This document shows, in pieces, positions 8,471 to 20,526 of a DNA stretch of 58,753 nucleotides; the first letter of the stretch is position 1, and every line of letters begins with the position of its first letter. The notes under the pieces are model-generated. The model worked only from the letters and a program-made list of their open reading frames with translations, was not told the DNA's origin and did not search any database. The DNA lies in the NCBI RefSeq assembly GCF_000026985.1, contig NC_017390.1, positions 327,431 to 386,183 on the forward strand, read 5' to 3'. The DNA is from Erwinia pyrifoliae DSM 12163. Its GTDB lineage: Bacteria > Pseudomonadota > Gammaproteobacteria > Enterobacterales > Enterobacteriaceae. A program made the translations under genes and the position numbers.

Positions 8471-9925
8471 TTATTCAAACAGGGTGGAGGCAGACGTTGT
8501 GGCCACCACCGGACGGCCAAAACGGTTGCCGATAATAAACGCCAGCAGGCTGAGCAGCAGCGCGGGCACAATCGGGTGGAATCCCCAGGGGTGTAGCGAC
8601 AGGCTGGCCAACAGGCTATAGCAGGCTGCACCACAAATCATACTGCTCAGTGCGCCAGCGGCATTGGCTTTTTCCCAATACAGGCCGAGCACCAGCGGCC
8701 ACAGGAACACCGCCTCCAGCCCGCCAAAGGCCAGCAGGTTGAGCCAGATAATCATCTGCGGCGGATGCCAGGCCGCCAGCAGCAGCAGCAGGCCCAGCAC
8801 CAGGGTGACCAGCGAAGAGAGCCGTTTCAACCGCGCTTCATTGTCTGTCTGGTGCGGGCATGCCCGCAAATAGAGATCCTTGACGATGGTCGCTGACGAT
8901 TGTAGCAGCTGGGCATTAACCGTCGACATGATTGCTGCCATCGGCGCTGCCAGAAAGATCCCGGCCGCCAGCGGCGGCAGCACGGCGATCATCAGCGTTG
9001 GGATCACCGTATCAGGGGTCTGTAAATCCGGGATCACCGCTCGTCCTAACGCGCCTGCCAGATGCATCCCCAACATCAGCACGGCCACCACCACGGTGCC
9101 AAGCAGGATAGCCAGATGTACCGCCTTGCTGTCTTTATAGGAGATGCAGCGTACCGCCGTATGCGGCAGGCCAATCACGCCAAAGCAGACTAAAACCGAG
9201 AACGATGCGAGGAAAGTCGGCGTCAAAATATCGCCCACGCCTGATGGAGAAACCAGCTGCGGATCGATCTGCTGTAAGGTGTGCACCGCGTTATGCAATC
9301 CGCCCGCCGCGTGTATGACGGCAACCAGCAGCAGGATGGTGCCGGCCAGCATCACCAGCCCCTGCATGGCATCGTTGAGCACGCTGGCGCGGAAACCGCC
9401 AAAAGCGGTATACAGCGCGATGGTGCCGCCAAAGATCAGTAGCCCGCTGTCGTAGGGAATGCCGGCCGCCGTTTCCAGCAGGCGTGCGCCGCCAACGAAC
9501 TGCACAGTCATTGCGCCAATAAAGGCGGTCAGCAGGCTAAGGCTGGCCAGCCACACCAGCAGCGGGCTACGATAGCGGGCATACAGCATATCGTTGAGCG
9601 TAACGGCATTGTAACGCCGCGCCAGAATAGCGAACTTCTTGCCGAGCACCCCCAGTGAGAGCCAGACAGCCGGCACCTGTACCATCGACAGCAACACCCA
9701 GCCCAGGCCGTATTTATAAGCCGCACCGGGGCCGCCGATAAACGAACTGGCGCTGATATAGGTGGTGGTCAGCGTCATCGCCAGCACGAAGCCGCCCATT
9801 GAGCGACTGCCGAGAAAGTATTCAGTGAGGAAATTCCCTTCGCGCCGTTTGCGCATCGCCCAGACCGACAGCCCGGCGACCAGCAGCAGATAACCTGCCA
9901 GCGGCAGAATAACTTCAAGCTTCAC
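8471..9925 (-). CDS. panF: Sodium/pantothenate symporter
   Basis: PanF imports pantothenate, the coenzyme A precursor, with sodium across the inner membrane. The 484-residue product is hydrophobic throughout, with about 12-13 membrane helices and the solute:sodium symporter signature region [18 protein letters not shown]. It overlaps the end of yhdT by 11 bases and sits in the accC-yhdT-panF-prmA order conserved in enterobacteria, linking coenzyme A supply to fatty acid synthesis. Confidence 0.96.
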   Translation of the reverse strand: MKLEVILPLAGYLLLVAGLSVWAMRKRREGNFLTEYFLGSRSMGGFVLAMTLTTTYISASSFIGGPGAAYKYGLGWVLLSMVQVPAVWLSLGVLGKKFAILARRYNAVTLNDMLYARYRSPLLVWLASLSLLTAFIGAMTVQFVGGARLLETAAGIPYDSGLLIFGGTIALYTAFGGFRASVLNDAMQGLVMLAGTILLLVAVIHAAGGLHNAVHTLQQIDPQLVSPSGVGDILTPTFLASFSVLVCFGVIGLPHTAVRCISYKDSKAVHLAILLGTVVVAVLMLGMHLAGALGRAVIPDLQTPDTVIPTLMIAVLPPLAAGIFLAAPMAAIMSTVNAQLLQSSATIVKDLYLRACPHQTDNEARLKRLSSLVTLVLGLLLLLAAWHPPQMIIWLNLLAFGGLEAVFLWPLVLGLYWEKANAAGALSSMICGAACYSLLASLSLHPWGFHPIVPALLLSLLAFIIGNRFGRPVVATTSASTLFE

Positions 9926-10157
9926 GATGATCCTCCAGAGGGATATTGCGGAAGATAACGCGCACCATTAACCAGCAAAGAAAAATAAACAGCAGCGGCA
10001 CCAGCAGGCAGGCCATTTCAAACCAGTGCGGTAAACCGGTCAGCCCCTGTTGATCGTCCAACAGCCAGGCTGACAGCGCCCAGCAGGCCAGATAAGCCAA
10101 CGCCAGCGCGAATGACCAGCGCGCCTCACGATGAGCCTGTAAAAAACGTGTTTCCAT
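9915..10157 (-). CDS. yhdT: Small membrane protein YhdT, DUF997
   Basis: An 80-residue inner-membrane protein with two hydrophobic helices (about 18-35 and 47-69). It is a conserved partner of panF: the two genes overlap by 11 bases. Small DUF997 proteins next to sodium symporters probably act as accessory subunits, but this has not been shown here. The function is inferred only from the neighbourhood. Confidence 0.9.
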   Translation of the reverse strand: METRFLQAHREARWSFALALAYLACWALSAWLLDDQQGLTGLPHWFEMACLLVPLLFIFLCWLMVRVIFRNIPLEDHREA

Positions 10158-10175
10158 GCGCTTCCCTAATAAGAA

Positions 10176-10195
10176 GGGGCCGACTAATCGGCCCC
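10176..10195 (-). terminator. Hairpin between accC and yhdT
   Basis: GGGGCCGA (10176-10183) pairs perfectly with TCGGCCCC (10188-10195) across a four-base loop. On the minus strand it is followed by TTCTTATT. It probably reduces read-through from the highly expressed accBC genes into yhdT-panF-prmA. Confidence 0.6.
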
Positions 10196-10239
10196 TGCAT
10201 CTGTCGACTTCAGCCCGTTAAACCGGGCATCTGGCGCAC

Positions 10240-11589
10240 TTACTTCTCTTGCAGACCGAGTTTTTTCTCCAGATAGTGGATGTTAGTCCCACCGTGCTGG
10301 AAATTCTCGTCCGACATGATTTTCATCTGCAGTTCGACGTTGGTCTTGATGCCGTCAATGATCAGTTCAGCCAGCGCATTTTTCATGCGTGAAATCGCCA
10401 CATCACGGTTTTCGCCAAAGGTAATCAACTTACCAATCATGGAGTCATAGTACGGCGGTACGGTGTAACCGGCGTAGATATGGGATTCCCAACGCACGCC
10501 AAAACCACCGGGCGCGTGGAAGCGGGTGATTTTGCCAGGGCTTGGCAGGAAAGTATTCGCATCTTCGGCGTTGATACGGCATTCCACCGCGTGACCGCGA
10601 ATAACCACTTCTTCCTGTTTGATCGACAACGGCTGGCCGGCGGCAATGCGCAGCTGCTCTTTGATCAGGTCAACGCCGGTGATCATCTCGGTAACCGGGT
10701 GCTCAACCTGAATACGGGTGTTCATCTCAATGAAATAGAACTCACCGTTTTCATACAGGAACTCGAAGGTGCCTGCGCCGCGATAGCCGATGTCGATACA
10801 GGCTTTCGAGCAGCGTTCGCCGATATAGCGACGCATCTCTTCGGTAATGCCCGGTGCTGGTGCTTCTTCCACCACCTTCTGGTGACGACGCTGCATGGAG
10901 CAGTCGCGTTCGGCCAGATAGATGGCGTTGCCCTGGCCGTCTGCCAATACCTGAATTTCGATATGGCGCGGGTTTTCCAGGTACTTTTCCATATAAACCA
11001 TGTCGTTGTTGAAAGCCGCTTTGGCTTCCGCTTTCGTCATGTTTATCGACTGTTCCAGCTCTTTGTCGCTGCGTACCACGCGCATGCCGCGACCGCCGCC
11101 GCCGCCGGAGGCCTTGATAATCACCGGGTAGCCGATGCGTTTCGCAAAGGCGCGGTTCTTATCCATATCCTCGGTCAGTGGGCCGTCAGAGCCTGGCACC
11201 GTAGGCACGCCCGCTTTCTTCATCGCGGTGATCGCCGACACTTTATCGCCCATCAGGCGGATGGTGTCCGCTTTCGGCCCGATAAAGATAAAGCCTGAGC
11301 GCTCGACCTGCTCGGCGAAGTCCGCATTCTCGGAGAGGAAGCCGTAGCCTGGGTGGATAGCCACCGCGCCGGTGATCTCGGCAGCAGAAATCAGCGCCGG
11401 GATATTCAGGTAGCTTTTCACTGACGGAGGCGGGCCAATACAGACGGTCTCGTCGGCCAGCAGCACATGCTTCAGGTCGCGATCCGCCGTGGAGTGCACC
11501 GCAACCGTTTTAATACCCAGTTCTTTACAGGCGCGCAGAATACGCAGCGCAATTTCACCACGGTTAGCAATTACAATTTTATCCAGCAT
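10240..11589 (-). CDS. accC: Acetyl-CoA carboxylase, biotin carboxylase subunit
   Basis: AccC carboxylates the biotin on AccB using ATP and bicarbonate, the first step of fatty acid synthesis. The 449 residues match E. coli in length. The ATP-grasp glycine loop [14 protein letters not shown], the [14 protein letters not shown] segment and [14 protein letters not shown] (active-site Glu and Arg) are visible. It follows accB by 11 bases in the classical accBC operon. Confidence 0.99.
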   Translation of the reverse strand: MLDKIVIANRGEIALRILRACKELGIKTVAVHSTADRDLKHVLLADETVCIGPPPSVKSYLNIPALISAAEITGAVAIHPGYGFLSENADFAEQVERSGFIFIGPKADTIRLMGDKVSAITAMKKAGVPTVPGSDGPLTEDMDKNRAFAKRIGYPVIIKASGGGGGRGMRVVRSDKELEQSINMTKAEAKAAFNNDMVYMEKYLENPRHIEIQVLADGQGNAIYLAERDCSMQRRHQKVVEEAPAPGITEEMRRYIGERCSKACIDIGYRGAGTFEFLYENGEFYFIEMNTRIQVEHPVTEMITGVDLIKEQLRIAAGQPLSIKQEEVVIRGHAVECRINAEDANTFLPSPGKITRFHAPGGFGVRWESHIYAGYTVPPYYDSMIGKLITFGENRDVAISRMKNALAELIIDGIKTNVELQMKIMSDENFQHGGTNIHYLEKKLGLQEK

Positions 11590-11600
11590 GGTTTGCCCCG

Positions 11601-12071
11601 TTATTCGATGACGACCAGCGGCTCGTCAAACTCAACTGGCTGACCGCTTTCGACCAGAATCGCTTTCACGATGCCGGACTTATCGGCTTCGATCTGGTTC
11701 ATCATTTTCATTGCTTCAACGATGCACAGAGTGTCACCGGCGTTGACTTTCTGACCGATTTCCACAAACGCTTTCGCGTCAGGGCTTGGGGTACGGTAGA
11801 AAGTACCGACCATAGGAGAACGCACGATATGGCCACCGATCTCGGCAGCAGCAGGCGCTTCCATCGCCGGAGCGGTAGCCGAAGCCACGGCCGCTGCCAG
11901 AGCAGGCTGCTGCATCATTGGTGCGGCATAAGCCTGCTGCATCATTGGGTAGCCGGTATTGACCGGTGCACGGCTGATACGAACGGACTCTTCGCCTTCA
12001 GAAATTTCCAGTTCAGCAATGCCTGATTCTTCAACCAGTTCGATCAGTTTTTTAATCTTACGAATATCCAT
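11601..12071 (-). CDS. accB: Biotin carboxyl carrier protein
   Basis: AccB carries biotin between the biotin carboxylase and carboxyltransferase parts of acetyl-CoA carboxylase. An N-terminal dimer/regulatory region (1-35) and an Ala/Pro/Met-rich linker (about 40-75) lead to the biotinyl domain. Its motif EAMKMMNQ contains the lysine that is biotinylated. The 156-residue length is as in E. coli. It begins 21 bases after aroQ. Confidence 0.99.
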   Translation of the reverse strand: MDIRKIKKLIELVEESGIAELEISEGEESVRISRAPVNTGYPMMQQAYAAPMMQQPALAAAVASATAPAMEAPAAAEIGGHIVRSPMVGTFYRTPSPDAKAFVEIGQKVNAGDTLCIVEAMKMMNQIEADKSGIVKAILVESGQPVEFDEPLVVIE

Positions 12072-12092
12072 GAGTGTGGTTCCGTACTCTGT

Positions 12093-12545
12093 TTAATGAG
12101 ATGGTGACAGGCGTTTAACTGCCGTCTGTAATGCCCAGGAATAACCGTCGACGCCAAGTCCACAGATCACGCCGGCAGAAATATCAGAAAGATATGAATG
12201 ATGACGAAAAGGCTCGCGAGCATGCACGTTTGACAAGTGAACTTCAATAAACGGAATGCTGACGGCCAGTAGCGCATCACGCAGCGCCACGCTGGTATGG
12301 GTGAACGCCGCCGGATTAATGACGATATAATCGACGTTGCCTTTCGCCTGATGAATGCGGTCGATCAACGCATGTTCCGCATTGGACTGGAGATGGCTGA
12401 GCGTGACGCCCAGCGCATTGGCCTGCAATGTCAGCCCACTGACAATCTCTTCCAGCGAGGTATGGCCGTACTTTTCCGGCTCACGCGTACCCAGCAGATT
12501 CAGATTGGGGCCGTTCAAAAGCAGTACATGCAACTTGCCGCTCAT
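12093..12545 (-). CDS. aroQ: Type II 3-dehydroquinate dehydratase
   Basis: AroQ dehydrates 3-dehydroquinate to 3-dehydroshikimate in the shikimate pathway. The 150-residue dodecamer-forming type II fold is recognisable by [18 protein letters not shown] (catalytic Tyr in the lid loop), [10 protein letters not shown] and [18 protein letters not shown] (catalytic His and Arg). It lies just upstream of accBC, only 21 bases away. Erwinia-type genomes keep this linkage. Confidence 0.97.
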   Translation of the reverse strand: MSGKLHVLLLNGPNLNLLGTREPEKYGHTSLEEIVSGLTLQANALGVTLSHLQSNAEHALIDRIHQAKGNVDYIVINPAAFTHTSVALRDALLAVSIPFIEVHLSNVHAREPFRHHSYLSDISAGVICGLGVDGYSWALQTAVKRLSPSH

Positions 12546-12767
12546 TTTGCTGCCATCTCCCGCGATAATTTAGGCATCGCACAAAATACATGGCTAAAGC
12601 CAGTTTGTCACCTTTTCAAATGAAAATTGGCATAAGGGATCCGGGAAAGGCGGGGATTGCCCCCATATCAATGCATTTAGCCTGTAAGTCACGGTCGTAT
12701 CAGCGAAGATGATTATCAGCGACCAGGGACTGGCAGGAAGAAGCCTTAAGTAAAGCCCGATTCGCGA

Positions 12768-13373
12768 CTACCGCGCCAGCCACTTACGCAGCTTTTTATA
12801 GCGCCATGCCAGCAGGATCGCCGCGCTTAGCGCGTAAATCCACGGCTGGGGCGAGTACGTTTTTACCGACCACAGATAGTGAACCGGCGCGAGTATCGCC
12901 ACCAGGTAGATGGCGTTATGCAGCGTTTGCCAACGCTTACCGAGTTTGCGTTGAGCACGCTGGAATGAGGTCAGCGCCAGTGACAGCAACATCATCCAAC
13001 TGACGATGCCCAGCGTCAGATAAGGGCGCGAAACCAGTTCCGAACCCAGCAGGCCAAGATGATTGATGCCGAGTTCAAGCAGAGAATAGCTCACCAGATG
13101 CAGCGTTGCCCAGGCGAAACTCCACAGCCCCAGCAGACGCCGTACGCGGATCAGCAACGGCTGCTTGCCATAACGCGCCAGCGGCGTCACCGCCAGCGTG
13201 GCAAGCAGGAACTTGAGCGCCATCCTGCCGGTAAGATGCTGGATATCTTTCGCCGGATCGGCGCTGAATCCGCCCTGATTGAGGGTGAGCAGCAGCCACA
13301 GCAGCGGTAGAAAACCCGCCAGATGCAACAGCACCTTCAGCCAGGTTATCTGGATTAAGGTCAGCCGCACCAT
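12768..13373 (-). CDS. msrQ: MsrQ, haem subunit of methionine sulfoxide reductase
   Basis: MsrQ is the inner-membrane b-type cytochrome that passes electrons to periplasmic MsrP. I choose the ATG at 13371-13373 ([11 protein letters not shown]), which gives 201 residues and starts one base after the msrP stop codon. A longer reading back to 13562 only overlaps msrP. Six hydrophobic segments are visible, with haem-ligand type histidines in LHLAGF, TLHLVSY and [10 protein letters not shown]. Confidence 0.94.
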   Translation of the reverse strand: MVRLTLIQITWLKVLLHLAGFLPLLWLLLTLNQGGFSADPAKDIQHLTGRMALKFLLATLAVTPLARYGKQPLLIRVRRLLGLWSFAWATLHLVSYSLLELGINHLGLLGSELVSRPYLTLGIVSWMMLLSLALTSFQRAQRKLGKRWQTLHNAIYLVAILAPVHYLWSVKTYSPQPWIYALSAAILLAWRYKKLRKWLAR

Positions 13374-13374
13374 C

Positions 13375-14379
13375 TCAGAAGTTTTCCCGCAGGTCGAGAC
13401 CGCGATACAGGGCGGCCACCCGGTCGGCATAACCATTGAACAGCAGCGTCGGCTGGCGCTGCACATCAAGAATACCGCCGGAGCCAATAAAGCGTTCAGT
13501 TGCCTGCGACCAGCGCGGGTGGTCGACGTGGGGGTTAACGTTAGCGTAGAAACCATACTCATGCGGGGCGGACAGGTTCCATGTGGTCGGCGGCATCTCC
13601 TTGACCAGGCTGATTTTCACGATGGATTTGATGCCCTTAAAGCCGTATTTCCACGGCACGGTCAGACGGATCGGTGCGCCATTTTGCGGCGGCAGGGCTT
13701 TACCATAAACGCCGGTGGTTAGCATCGTCAGAGGATGCATGGCTTCATCCAGCCGCAGACCTTCCACGTAAGGATAATCCAGCCCGCCGCCGATAAAGCG
13801 ATCCTGCTGGCCCGGCATCTGATCCGGGGCGTACAGCGTGTGGAAAGCCACAAAGCGGGCATTGCTGCTCGGTTCTGCGGCTTGCAGCAGTTTGCCCAGC
13901 GCGAAGCCAACCCAGGGAACCACCATCGACCAGCCTTCCACACAACGCATGCGGTAAATCCGTTGTTCTTGCGCAAAGCGTTTAAAAATGTCATCCATAT
14001 TTAGCGTCAGCGGTTTCGCTACTTCACCCTCTATCTCAAGCGTCCAGTCGGCGGTTTTCAACGTGCCGGCATGGGCGGCCGGGTCGGCTTTATCCAGCCC
14101 GAACTCATAGAAGTTATTGTAACCCGTCACCTTATCTTCCGGCGTCAGCGGGAGGTTGGCCTGGAACTGCGGTGGTTGACTGAAATCCAGCGGTCGGCCC
14201 GATGCCATACGCGGACGCTCGTTGCCTTTAAACCATGAAAGCAGGTCGGCATGCGCAGCGCCGGGCAGGGACAGCGCCGCCGCGCTCAAACCCAGTATTT
14301 TCAACACCGTGCGGCGGCGAGCATGAAACAGGTTCTCTGGCGTAACGTCATTTTCTGTCAGTTGGTTAACGGCTTTCAT
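13375..14379 (-). CDS. msrP: Periplasmic methionine sulfoxide reductase MsrP
   Basis: MsrP (YedY) repairs oxidised methionines in periplasmic proteins using a molybdopterin cofactor. A Tat signal is present: ARRRTVLK at residues 20-27, a hydrophobic core, and cleavage after AHA at residue 44. The molybdenum-ligating cysteine is Cys146 in RMRCVEGWS (Cys102 of the mature protein). The 334 residues match the E. coli enzyme. It is translationally coupled to msrQ. In E. coli K-12 this pair sits elsewhere (yedYZ). Confidence 0.97.
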   Translation of the reverse strand: MKAVNQLTENDVTPENLFHARRRTVLKILGLSAAALSLPGAAHADLLSWFKGNERPRMASGRPLDFSQPPQFQANLPLTPEDKVTGYNNFYEFGLDKADPAAHAGTLKTADWTLEIEGEVAKPLTLNMDDIFKRFAQEQRIYRMRCVEGWSMVVPWVGFALGKLLQAAEPSSNARFVAFHTLYAPDQMPGQQDRFIGGGLDYPYVEGLRLDEAMHPLTMLTTGVYGKALPPQNGAPIRLTVPWKYGFKGIKSIVKISLVKEMPPTTWNLSAPHEYGFYANVNPHVDHPRWSQATERFIGSGGILDVQRQPTLLFNGYADRVAALYRGLDLRENF

Positions 14380-14430
14380 CTGTGGCCCTGTCTCTGGTAG
14401 TGAATTATGGCGCTTTGCGTGGGCAAACGG

Positions 14431-15408
14431 TTAACGGATACGCACCAGCGTGCGGCCGGTCATCTGATTATTCAGCAGTTTTTCTGCCGCTGCCACCGCT
14501 TCAGTCAGCGCGACTTCGCTGGTCGCCTGCTGATAAAATGTCGCGGGCAGCACCTGCTGCAAACGCTGCCAGGCGAGATGACGGCGCGCTACGGGAGTCA
14601 TCACCGAATCGACGCCCTGCAGGCGTACGTTGCGCAAGATAAACGGCATAACGCTGGTGGGCAGAGCGGCGCCCCCCGCCAGCCCGCACGCGGCAACCAC
14701 GCCATTATAGTGGATTTGCGCCAGTACCGTGGCCAGCACCTCTCCGCCAGAGGTATCTATCGCTCCGGCCCAGCGCTGTTTTTCCAGCGGGCGAGATCGT
14801 TCGCTGAACGCGCTGCGCGGCAGCACCTCACTGGCCCCCAGCTGATGCAGATAATCGTGGGTTGATTCGCGCCCGCTAACGGCGACCACCCGGTAACCGA
14901 GCGCGTTGAGCAGCGCCACGGCGGTACTGCCGACCCCGCCGCTGGCACCCGTTACCAGAACGTCACCGTCGTCTGGCGTCACGCCGCCTTCCTCCAGCGC
15001 CATGACGCACAGCATGGCGGTGAAACCGGCCGTGCCGATGATCATTGCCTGACGGCCATCCATGCCTTGCGGCATCGGCACCAGCCAGTCTGCTTTTACC
15101 CGCGCCCGTTCAGCCAGACCACCCCAATGGTTTTCGCCAACGCCCCAGCCGGTCAGCAGTACCGGCTGGCCGTGGTGAAAGCGCGCATCGCTGCTGCTGT
15201 GCACTTTACCGGCGAAGTCAATGCCGGGTACCATCGGGAATTGGCGAATAATTTTTCCCTTGCCGGTTATCGCCAGCGCATCCTTGTAATTAATACCCGA
15301 CCAGTCAATATCCACCGTGACATCGCCCTGGGGCAGACTGTCGTCAGGCAGATGTTTGATGGCTGCGGTAGTTTTATCTGCTGGCTGTTCAAGCACCAGT
15401 GCCTGCAT
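14431..15408 (-). CDS. acuI: NADPH-dependent acrylyl-CoA/quinone reductase
   Basis: This zinc-independent medium-chain reductase (E. coli AcuI/YhdH) reduces acrylyl-CoA to propionyl-CoA with NADPH, a detoxification step. The 325 residues include the quinone-oxidoreductase fold with the nucleotide motif TGASGGVGSTAVALL near residues 150-165 and VVAVSGRESTHDYL for NADPH selectivity. It is a single gene, divergent from csrD as in E. coli. Confidence 0.93.
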   Translation of the reverse strand: MQALVLEQPADKTTAAIKHLPDDSLPQGDVTVDIDWSGINYKDALAITGKGKIIRQFPMVPGIDFAGKVHSSSDARFHHGQPVLLTGWGVGENHWGGLAERARVKADWLVPMPQGMDGRQAMIIGTAGFTAMLCVMALEEGGVTPDDGDVLVTGASGGVGSTAVALLNALGYRVVAVSGRESTHDYLHQLGASEVLPRSAFSERSRPLEKQRWAGAIDTSGGEVLATVLAQIHYNGVVAACGLAGGAALPTSVMPFILRNVRLQGVDSVMTPVARRHLAWQRLQQVLPATFYQQATSEVALTEAVAAAEKLLNNQMTGRTLVRIR

Positions 15409-15485
15409 AAGGATCTCCTGAAATATGAATATTTATTCTCTGAGAGCGGTCGGCCATGACTATACGCGCTAAAATGAACATTGAT

Positions 15486-15500
15486 CCGATCTCAGATCGG
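15486..15500. promoter_or_regulatory. Operator-like dyad between acuI and csrD
   Basis: CCGATCT-C-AGATCGG is a perfect 15-base dyad about 78 bases upstream of the acuI start. No regulator is known to me for it. It may be an operator for acuI, and the call rests on symmetry and position only. Confidence 0.35.
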
Positions 15501-15632
15501 CATTTGTTGGACACGATGTGTTATTTTCCTCTGGCGCTGTACTCTGGCATCCTGTTGTTTTCGATCGTTAACAACCAGCTCGCGATGCTGAGTTAATGAC
15601 ATTGGCCATTACGGCATTTCACTGGCATAAGA

Positions 15633-17582
15633 ATGCGATTAACCACCAAGCTTTCTGCAATTGTTACCCTGCTCAGTTCACTGGCGATGTTGTTGATGTT
15701 GGTCGGCTGCGTGCTGAGCTTCTTCTATCTTAGCAACCAGCGGGCAGAGTATCGGGTTCAGCTGATGGCTGATGAAGTTGATAGCGCATTATTTGCTCAG
15801 ACGCCCGCACAGATCGAATCCTGGCTGCGCCAGGTGATGAATCCGTTGCGCATAGAACATATCGAACTATCCCAGGATAACCGGCCGCTGCTTAAGGTCA
15901 CTCGCCATCAGCGCCCGCTGTTGCAGGATGAGCCTAATCGTTATCGTCAAACCGTGCTGCCGCTGACTCAACATACGGATATGGCTTTACGTATCCAGTG
16001 GGTCGATTCCACCCGTACCTGGTTTACCTCTTTGATTGGTGCCTCCAGTCTGTCGGCGATTATCGGCGTGGTGGTGATTATGATGCTGCTGCTGTTGCAG
16101 GCGCATCGCTGGCTCTACCGACAATTGCAGGGAATGGAGCGTCTGGAAGCGCGCGCCGGGGCGGTGATCAACGGTGACAGAGCCACCGTCAGGCCGGGTT
16201 CGGTACATGAATGGCCGCCAAAAGCCAGTAGCGCCATCGATTTGCTGCTGTCGGATTTAAAAGAGGCGGGAGAGCAGCATAACCGCATCGACACGCTAAT
16301 CCGGGCCTTCGCCGCGCAAGATGCGCGTACCGGCCTGAATAACCGCCTGTTTTTTGATAATCAACTGACTACCCTGTTAGAAGACCCGGAAGCGGTAGGC
16401 ACGCACGGGATGGTGATGATGATCCGACTGCCGGATTTTGACACCCTGCGCGAACGCTGGGGGCATGCCGAGGTACAGGAATATCTGTTTGCCCTGGTCA
16501 ACATGCTGTCAACCTTTGTTTTGCGTTACCCCGGTGCGCTTCTGGCGCGCTATTTCCGCAGCGACTTTGCCGTCCTGCTGCCGCATCGCAGCGTGAAAGA
16601 CGCGGATAGCATCGCCTCACAGTTGATCACCGCAGTAGACAGCCTGCCGTCGACGCGGATGGTGGATCGTGATGACATTATCTATATTGGTATCAGCGGC
16701 TGGCACAGCGGGCAAAGTACGCAACAGGTGATGGAAAACGTCGAACTGGCGACGCGCCAGGCCATGCTGCAGGGCGGTAATAACTGGTCAGTCGGTGAGG
16801 GCGGCCAACAGGATCTGACGCGCGGTAGCGTTAAATGGCGCACTTTGCTGGAGAATACCGTCAATCAGGGCGGCCCGCGCCTGTACCAGAAGCCGGCCGT
16901 TAATGGCCTGGGTGAAGTCCATCATCGTGAAATTTTGCCGCGTATCTATGACGGAGAAAAAGAGCTGCTGTCGGCCGAATATCTGCCTATGGTGCAGCAA
17001 CTCGGTCTGGCAGAACGCTATGACCGCCTGCTGGTAAAACGCGTCGTCACGCTGACTGAATGGTGGCCGGAAGAAACGCTGGCCATTCCACTGACTCTTG
17101 ACTCCCTGTTGCAACGCTCTTTCCTGCGCTGGCTGCGGGATAGCCTGTTGCAATGCACTCAATCGCAAAGAAAACGTATTTTGTTTGAACTTGCGGAAGC
17201 CGATGTGTGTCAACACATCAATCGCCTGGCTCCCGTCTTTCGTTTGCTTTACGGTTTTGGTTGTAGCGTGGCGGTCAATCAGGCGGGTCTGACGGTCGTG
17301 AGCACTGCCTATATCAAACAGTTCCAGATTCGGCTGATTAAACTGCATCCGGGCCTGGTGCGCAGTATTGACAAGCGCACCGAAAATCAGCTGTTTGTCC
17401 AAAGCCTTCTTGAGAGCTGCCGGCAAACGGGCGCTGAGGTTTTTGCTGCAGGAGTCCATTCAAGGGAAGAGTGGCAAACGCTGGCAGAGCTGGGCGTTAC
17501 CGGGGGGCAGGGAGACTTTTTCGCCGCGTCCCAATCAGTTAACACCAGCGTAAAAAAATATTCGCAAAGATATCGAGTTTAG
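15633..17582 (+). CDS. csrD: RNase E specificity factor CsrD
   Basis: CsrD targets the small RNAs CsrB and CsrC for decay by RNase E, so it controls the carbon storage regulator CsrA. It has two membrane segments (about 10-32 and 130-152), a HAMP-like linker, then degenerate GGDEF (RYFRSDFAVLL in place of GGDEF) and degenerate EAL (FELAEAD) domains. The altered motifs fit a protein that neither makes nor cleaves cyclic-di-GMP. The 649 residues compare with 646 in E. coli. It lies upstream of mreB, as in relatives. Confidence 0.96.
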   Translation: MRLTTKLSAIVTLLSSLAMLLMLVGCVLSFFYLSNQRAEYRVQLMADEVDSALFAQTPAQIESWLRQVMNPLRIEHIELSQDNRPLLKVTRHQRPLLQDEPNRYRQTVLPLTQHTDMALRIQWVDSTRTWFTSLIGASSLSAIIGVVVIMMLLLLQAHRWLYRQLQGMERLEARAGAVINGDRATVRPGSVHEWPPKASSAIDLLLSDLKEAGEQHNRIDTLIRAFAAQDARTGLNNRLFFDNQLTTLLEDPEAVGTHGMVMMIRLPDFDTLRERWGHAEVQEYLFALVNMLSTFVLRYPGALLARYFRSDFAVLLPHRSVKDADSIASQLITAVDSLPSTRMVDRDDIIYIGISGWHSGQSTQQVMENVELATRQAMLQGGNNWSVGEGGQQDLTRGSVKWRTLLENTVNQGGPRLYQKPAVNGLGEVHHREILPRIYDGEKELLSAEYLPMVQQLGLAERYDRLLVKRVVTLTEWWPEETLAIPLTLDSLLQRSFLRWLRDSLLQCTQSQRKRILFELAEADVCQHINRLAPVFRLLYGFGCSVAVNQAGLTVVSTAYIKQFQIRLIKLHPGLVRSIDKRTENQLFVQSLLESCRQTGAEVFAAGVHSREEWQTLAELGVTGGQGDFFAASQSVNTSVKKYSQRYRV

Positions 17583-18940
<1,358 letters not shown>

Positions 18941-18950
18941 TCTGCCTGAA

Positions 18951-18982
18951 GGAGTGGCGGGTCGCTGCCCGCACTCCTTTTT
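18951..18982 (+). terminator. Intrinsic terminator/attenuator between mreB and mreC
   Basis: GGAGTG (18951-18956) pairs with CACTCC (18972-18977) and CGGG (18958-18961) with CCCG (18968-18971), followed by five T. It sits between two genes of one operon, so it should stop most transcripts after mreB and give the excess of MreB over MreC and MreD. Confidence 0.8.
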
Positions 18983-19009
18983 CATGTTGTCGAGGAAAAC
19001 GCCGAGTTT

Positions 19010-20032
19010 ATGAAGCCGATGTTCAGCAGGAGATCTTCCCTGCAGTTACGCTTATTTTTAGCGATTATTGTGGCAATAGGCGTGATGATTGCCGACAGTC
19101 GCATGGGTGCTTTCTCCCAGATCCGCACCTACATGGACACGGCCGTCAGTCCATTCTATTTCCTGGCCAATGGCCCTCGTCAGATTTTAGACCATGTTTC
19201 TGAAACATTGGCCTCCCGCCAGCAGCTTGAGCTGGAAAACAACGCGTTACAACGTGAACTGATGCTGAAGAACAGCGAACTGCTGCTGATGGGCCAGTTC
19301 AGGCAGGAAAACGCCCGGCTGCGAGAACTGCTGGGATCGCCGCTGCGTCAGGACGAACACAAAATGGTGACGCAGGTGATCTCCACGGGCACCGATCCTT
19401 ACACCGACCAGGTGGTGATCGATAAAGGCAGCGTGAATGGCGTCTATGAAGGACAGCCGGTGATCAGCGATAAAGGCGTCGTCGGGCAGGTGGTCGGGGT
19501 GGGAAAAGTGACCAGCCGCGTGCTACTGATTTGTGATGCGTCCCACGCGTTGCCGATCCAGGTTTTACGTAATGACATCCGCGTGATTGCCGCCGGTAAT
19601 GGCTGTACTGAAGAGCTGCAGCTTGAACATTTGCCGGGTAACACCGATATTCGCGCTGGCGATGTGTTGGTGACATCCGGCCTGGGGGGGCGCTTCCCTG
19701 AAGGTTATCCGGTTGCTGTCGTTTCGTCCGTTAAAGTAGATACCCAGCGTGCGTATACGGTGATTCAGGCGCGCCCCACTGCGGGCCTGCAACGCTTGCG
19801 CTACCTGCTGCTGCTGTGGGGAGCGGATCGTAATGGCACCATGCCAATGGCGCCGAATGAAGTGCATCGCGTGGCGAATGAACGCCTGATGCAGATGATG
19901 CCGCAGGTGCTGCCGCAGGCCAGCGAGGTGGCCGGACCTCCGGCACCTGATGCGGCGGGCAACGCACCGGCCGCCCAAAAAACAGACGCCACTAGGGTGC
20001 GCACGCCAGCCGTGCAGGGAGCCCAGCCTTGA
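19010..20032 (+). CDS. mreC: Rod-shape protein MreC
   Basis: MreC links MreB filaments to the periplasmic cell-wall enzymes PBP2 and RodA. It has a short cytoplasmic tail, one membrane helix (about 13-32), a coiled coil (about 65-105, [20 protein letters not shown]) and a periplasmic beta domain, then a Pro/Ala-rich tail after about residue 290. The 340 residues are shorter than the 367 of E. coli, with the difference in the disordered tail. The stop codon overlaps the mreD start. Confidence 0.97.
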   Translation: MKPMFSRRSSLQLRLFLAIIVAIGVMIADSRMGAFSQIRTYMDTAVSPFYFLANGPRQILDHVSETLASRQQLELENNALQRELMLKNSELLLMGQFRQENARLRELLGSPLRQDEHKMVTQVISTGTDPYTDQVVIDKGSVNGVYEGQPVISDKGVVGQVVGVGKVTSRVLLICDASHALPIQVLRNDIRVIAAGNGCTEELQLEHLPGNTDIRAGDVLVTSGLGGRFPEGYPVAVVSSVKVDTQRAYTVIQARPTAGLQRLRYLLLLWGADRNGTMPMAPNEVHRVANERLMQMMPQVLPQASEVAGPPAPDAAGNAPAAQKTDATRVRTPAVQGAQP

Positions 20033-20517
20033 GCCGCTACCGCAGTCACGGGCGCTGGGTTATCTGGCTCTCTTTCCTCGTCGCACTGATGCTGCAAATC
20101 ATGCCGTGGCCAGAACAGCTGCTGTTATTCCGGCCATCGTGGTTATTGCTGATCATCATTTACTGGGTGCTGGCGCTGCCGCATCGGGTGAATATCGGCA
20201 CCGGGTTTATGATGGGATCTATAATGGATCTCATCTCCGGTTCAACCCTCGGGGTACGTGCACTGGCTTTGAGTATTATCGCCTACCTGGTCGCCTTTAA
20301 GTTTCAGCTGTTGCGTAATCTGGCGCTCTGGCAACAGGCGTTGCTGGTGATGGTGCTGTCGCTGGCGATGGATGTCATTGTCTTCTGGTCAGAATTTTTG
20401 GTGATCAACGTTTCTTTCCGCCCGGAAATCTTCTGGAGTAGCGTTATCGACGGTGTTCTCTGGCCGTGGCTATTCTTACTGATGAGAAAGATCCGTCGCC
20501 AGTTTGCCGTACAATAA
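20029..20517 (+). CDS. mreD: Rod-shape protein MreD
   Basis: MreD is the polytopic membrane partner of MreC, 162 residues with about five hydrophobic helices. The start is an unusual TTG at 20029-20031 that overlaps the mreC TGA stop (TTGA). This gives exactly the E. coli length and an N-terminus [13 protein letters not shown] matching MASYRSQGRWVIW. The overlap implies translational coupling to mreC and keeps MreD low. Confidence 0.95.
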   Translation: MSRYRSHGRWVIWLSFLVALMLQIMPWPEQLLLFRPSWLLLIIIYWVLALPHRVNIGTGFMMGSIMDLISGSTLGVRALALSIIAYLVAFKFQLLRNLALWQQALLVMVLSLAMDVIVFWSEFLVINVSFRPEIFWSSVIDGVLWPWLFLLMRKIRRQFAVQ

Positions 20518-20526
20518 AGGACTCAT

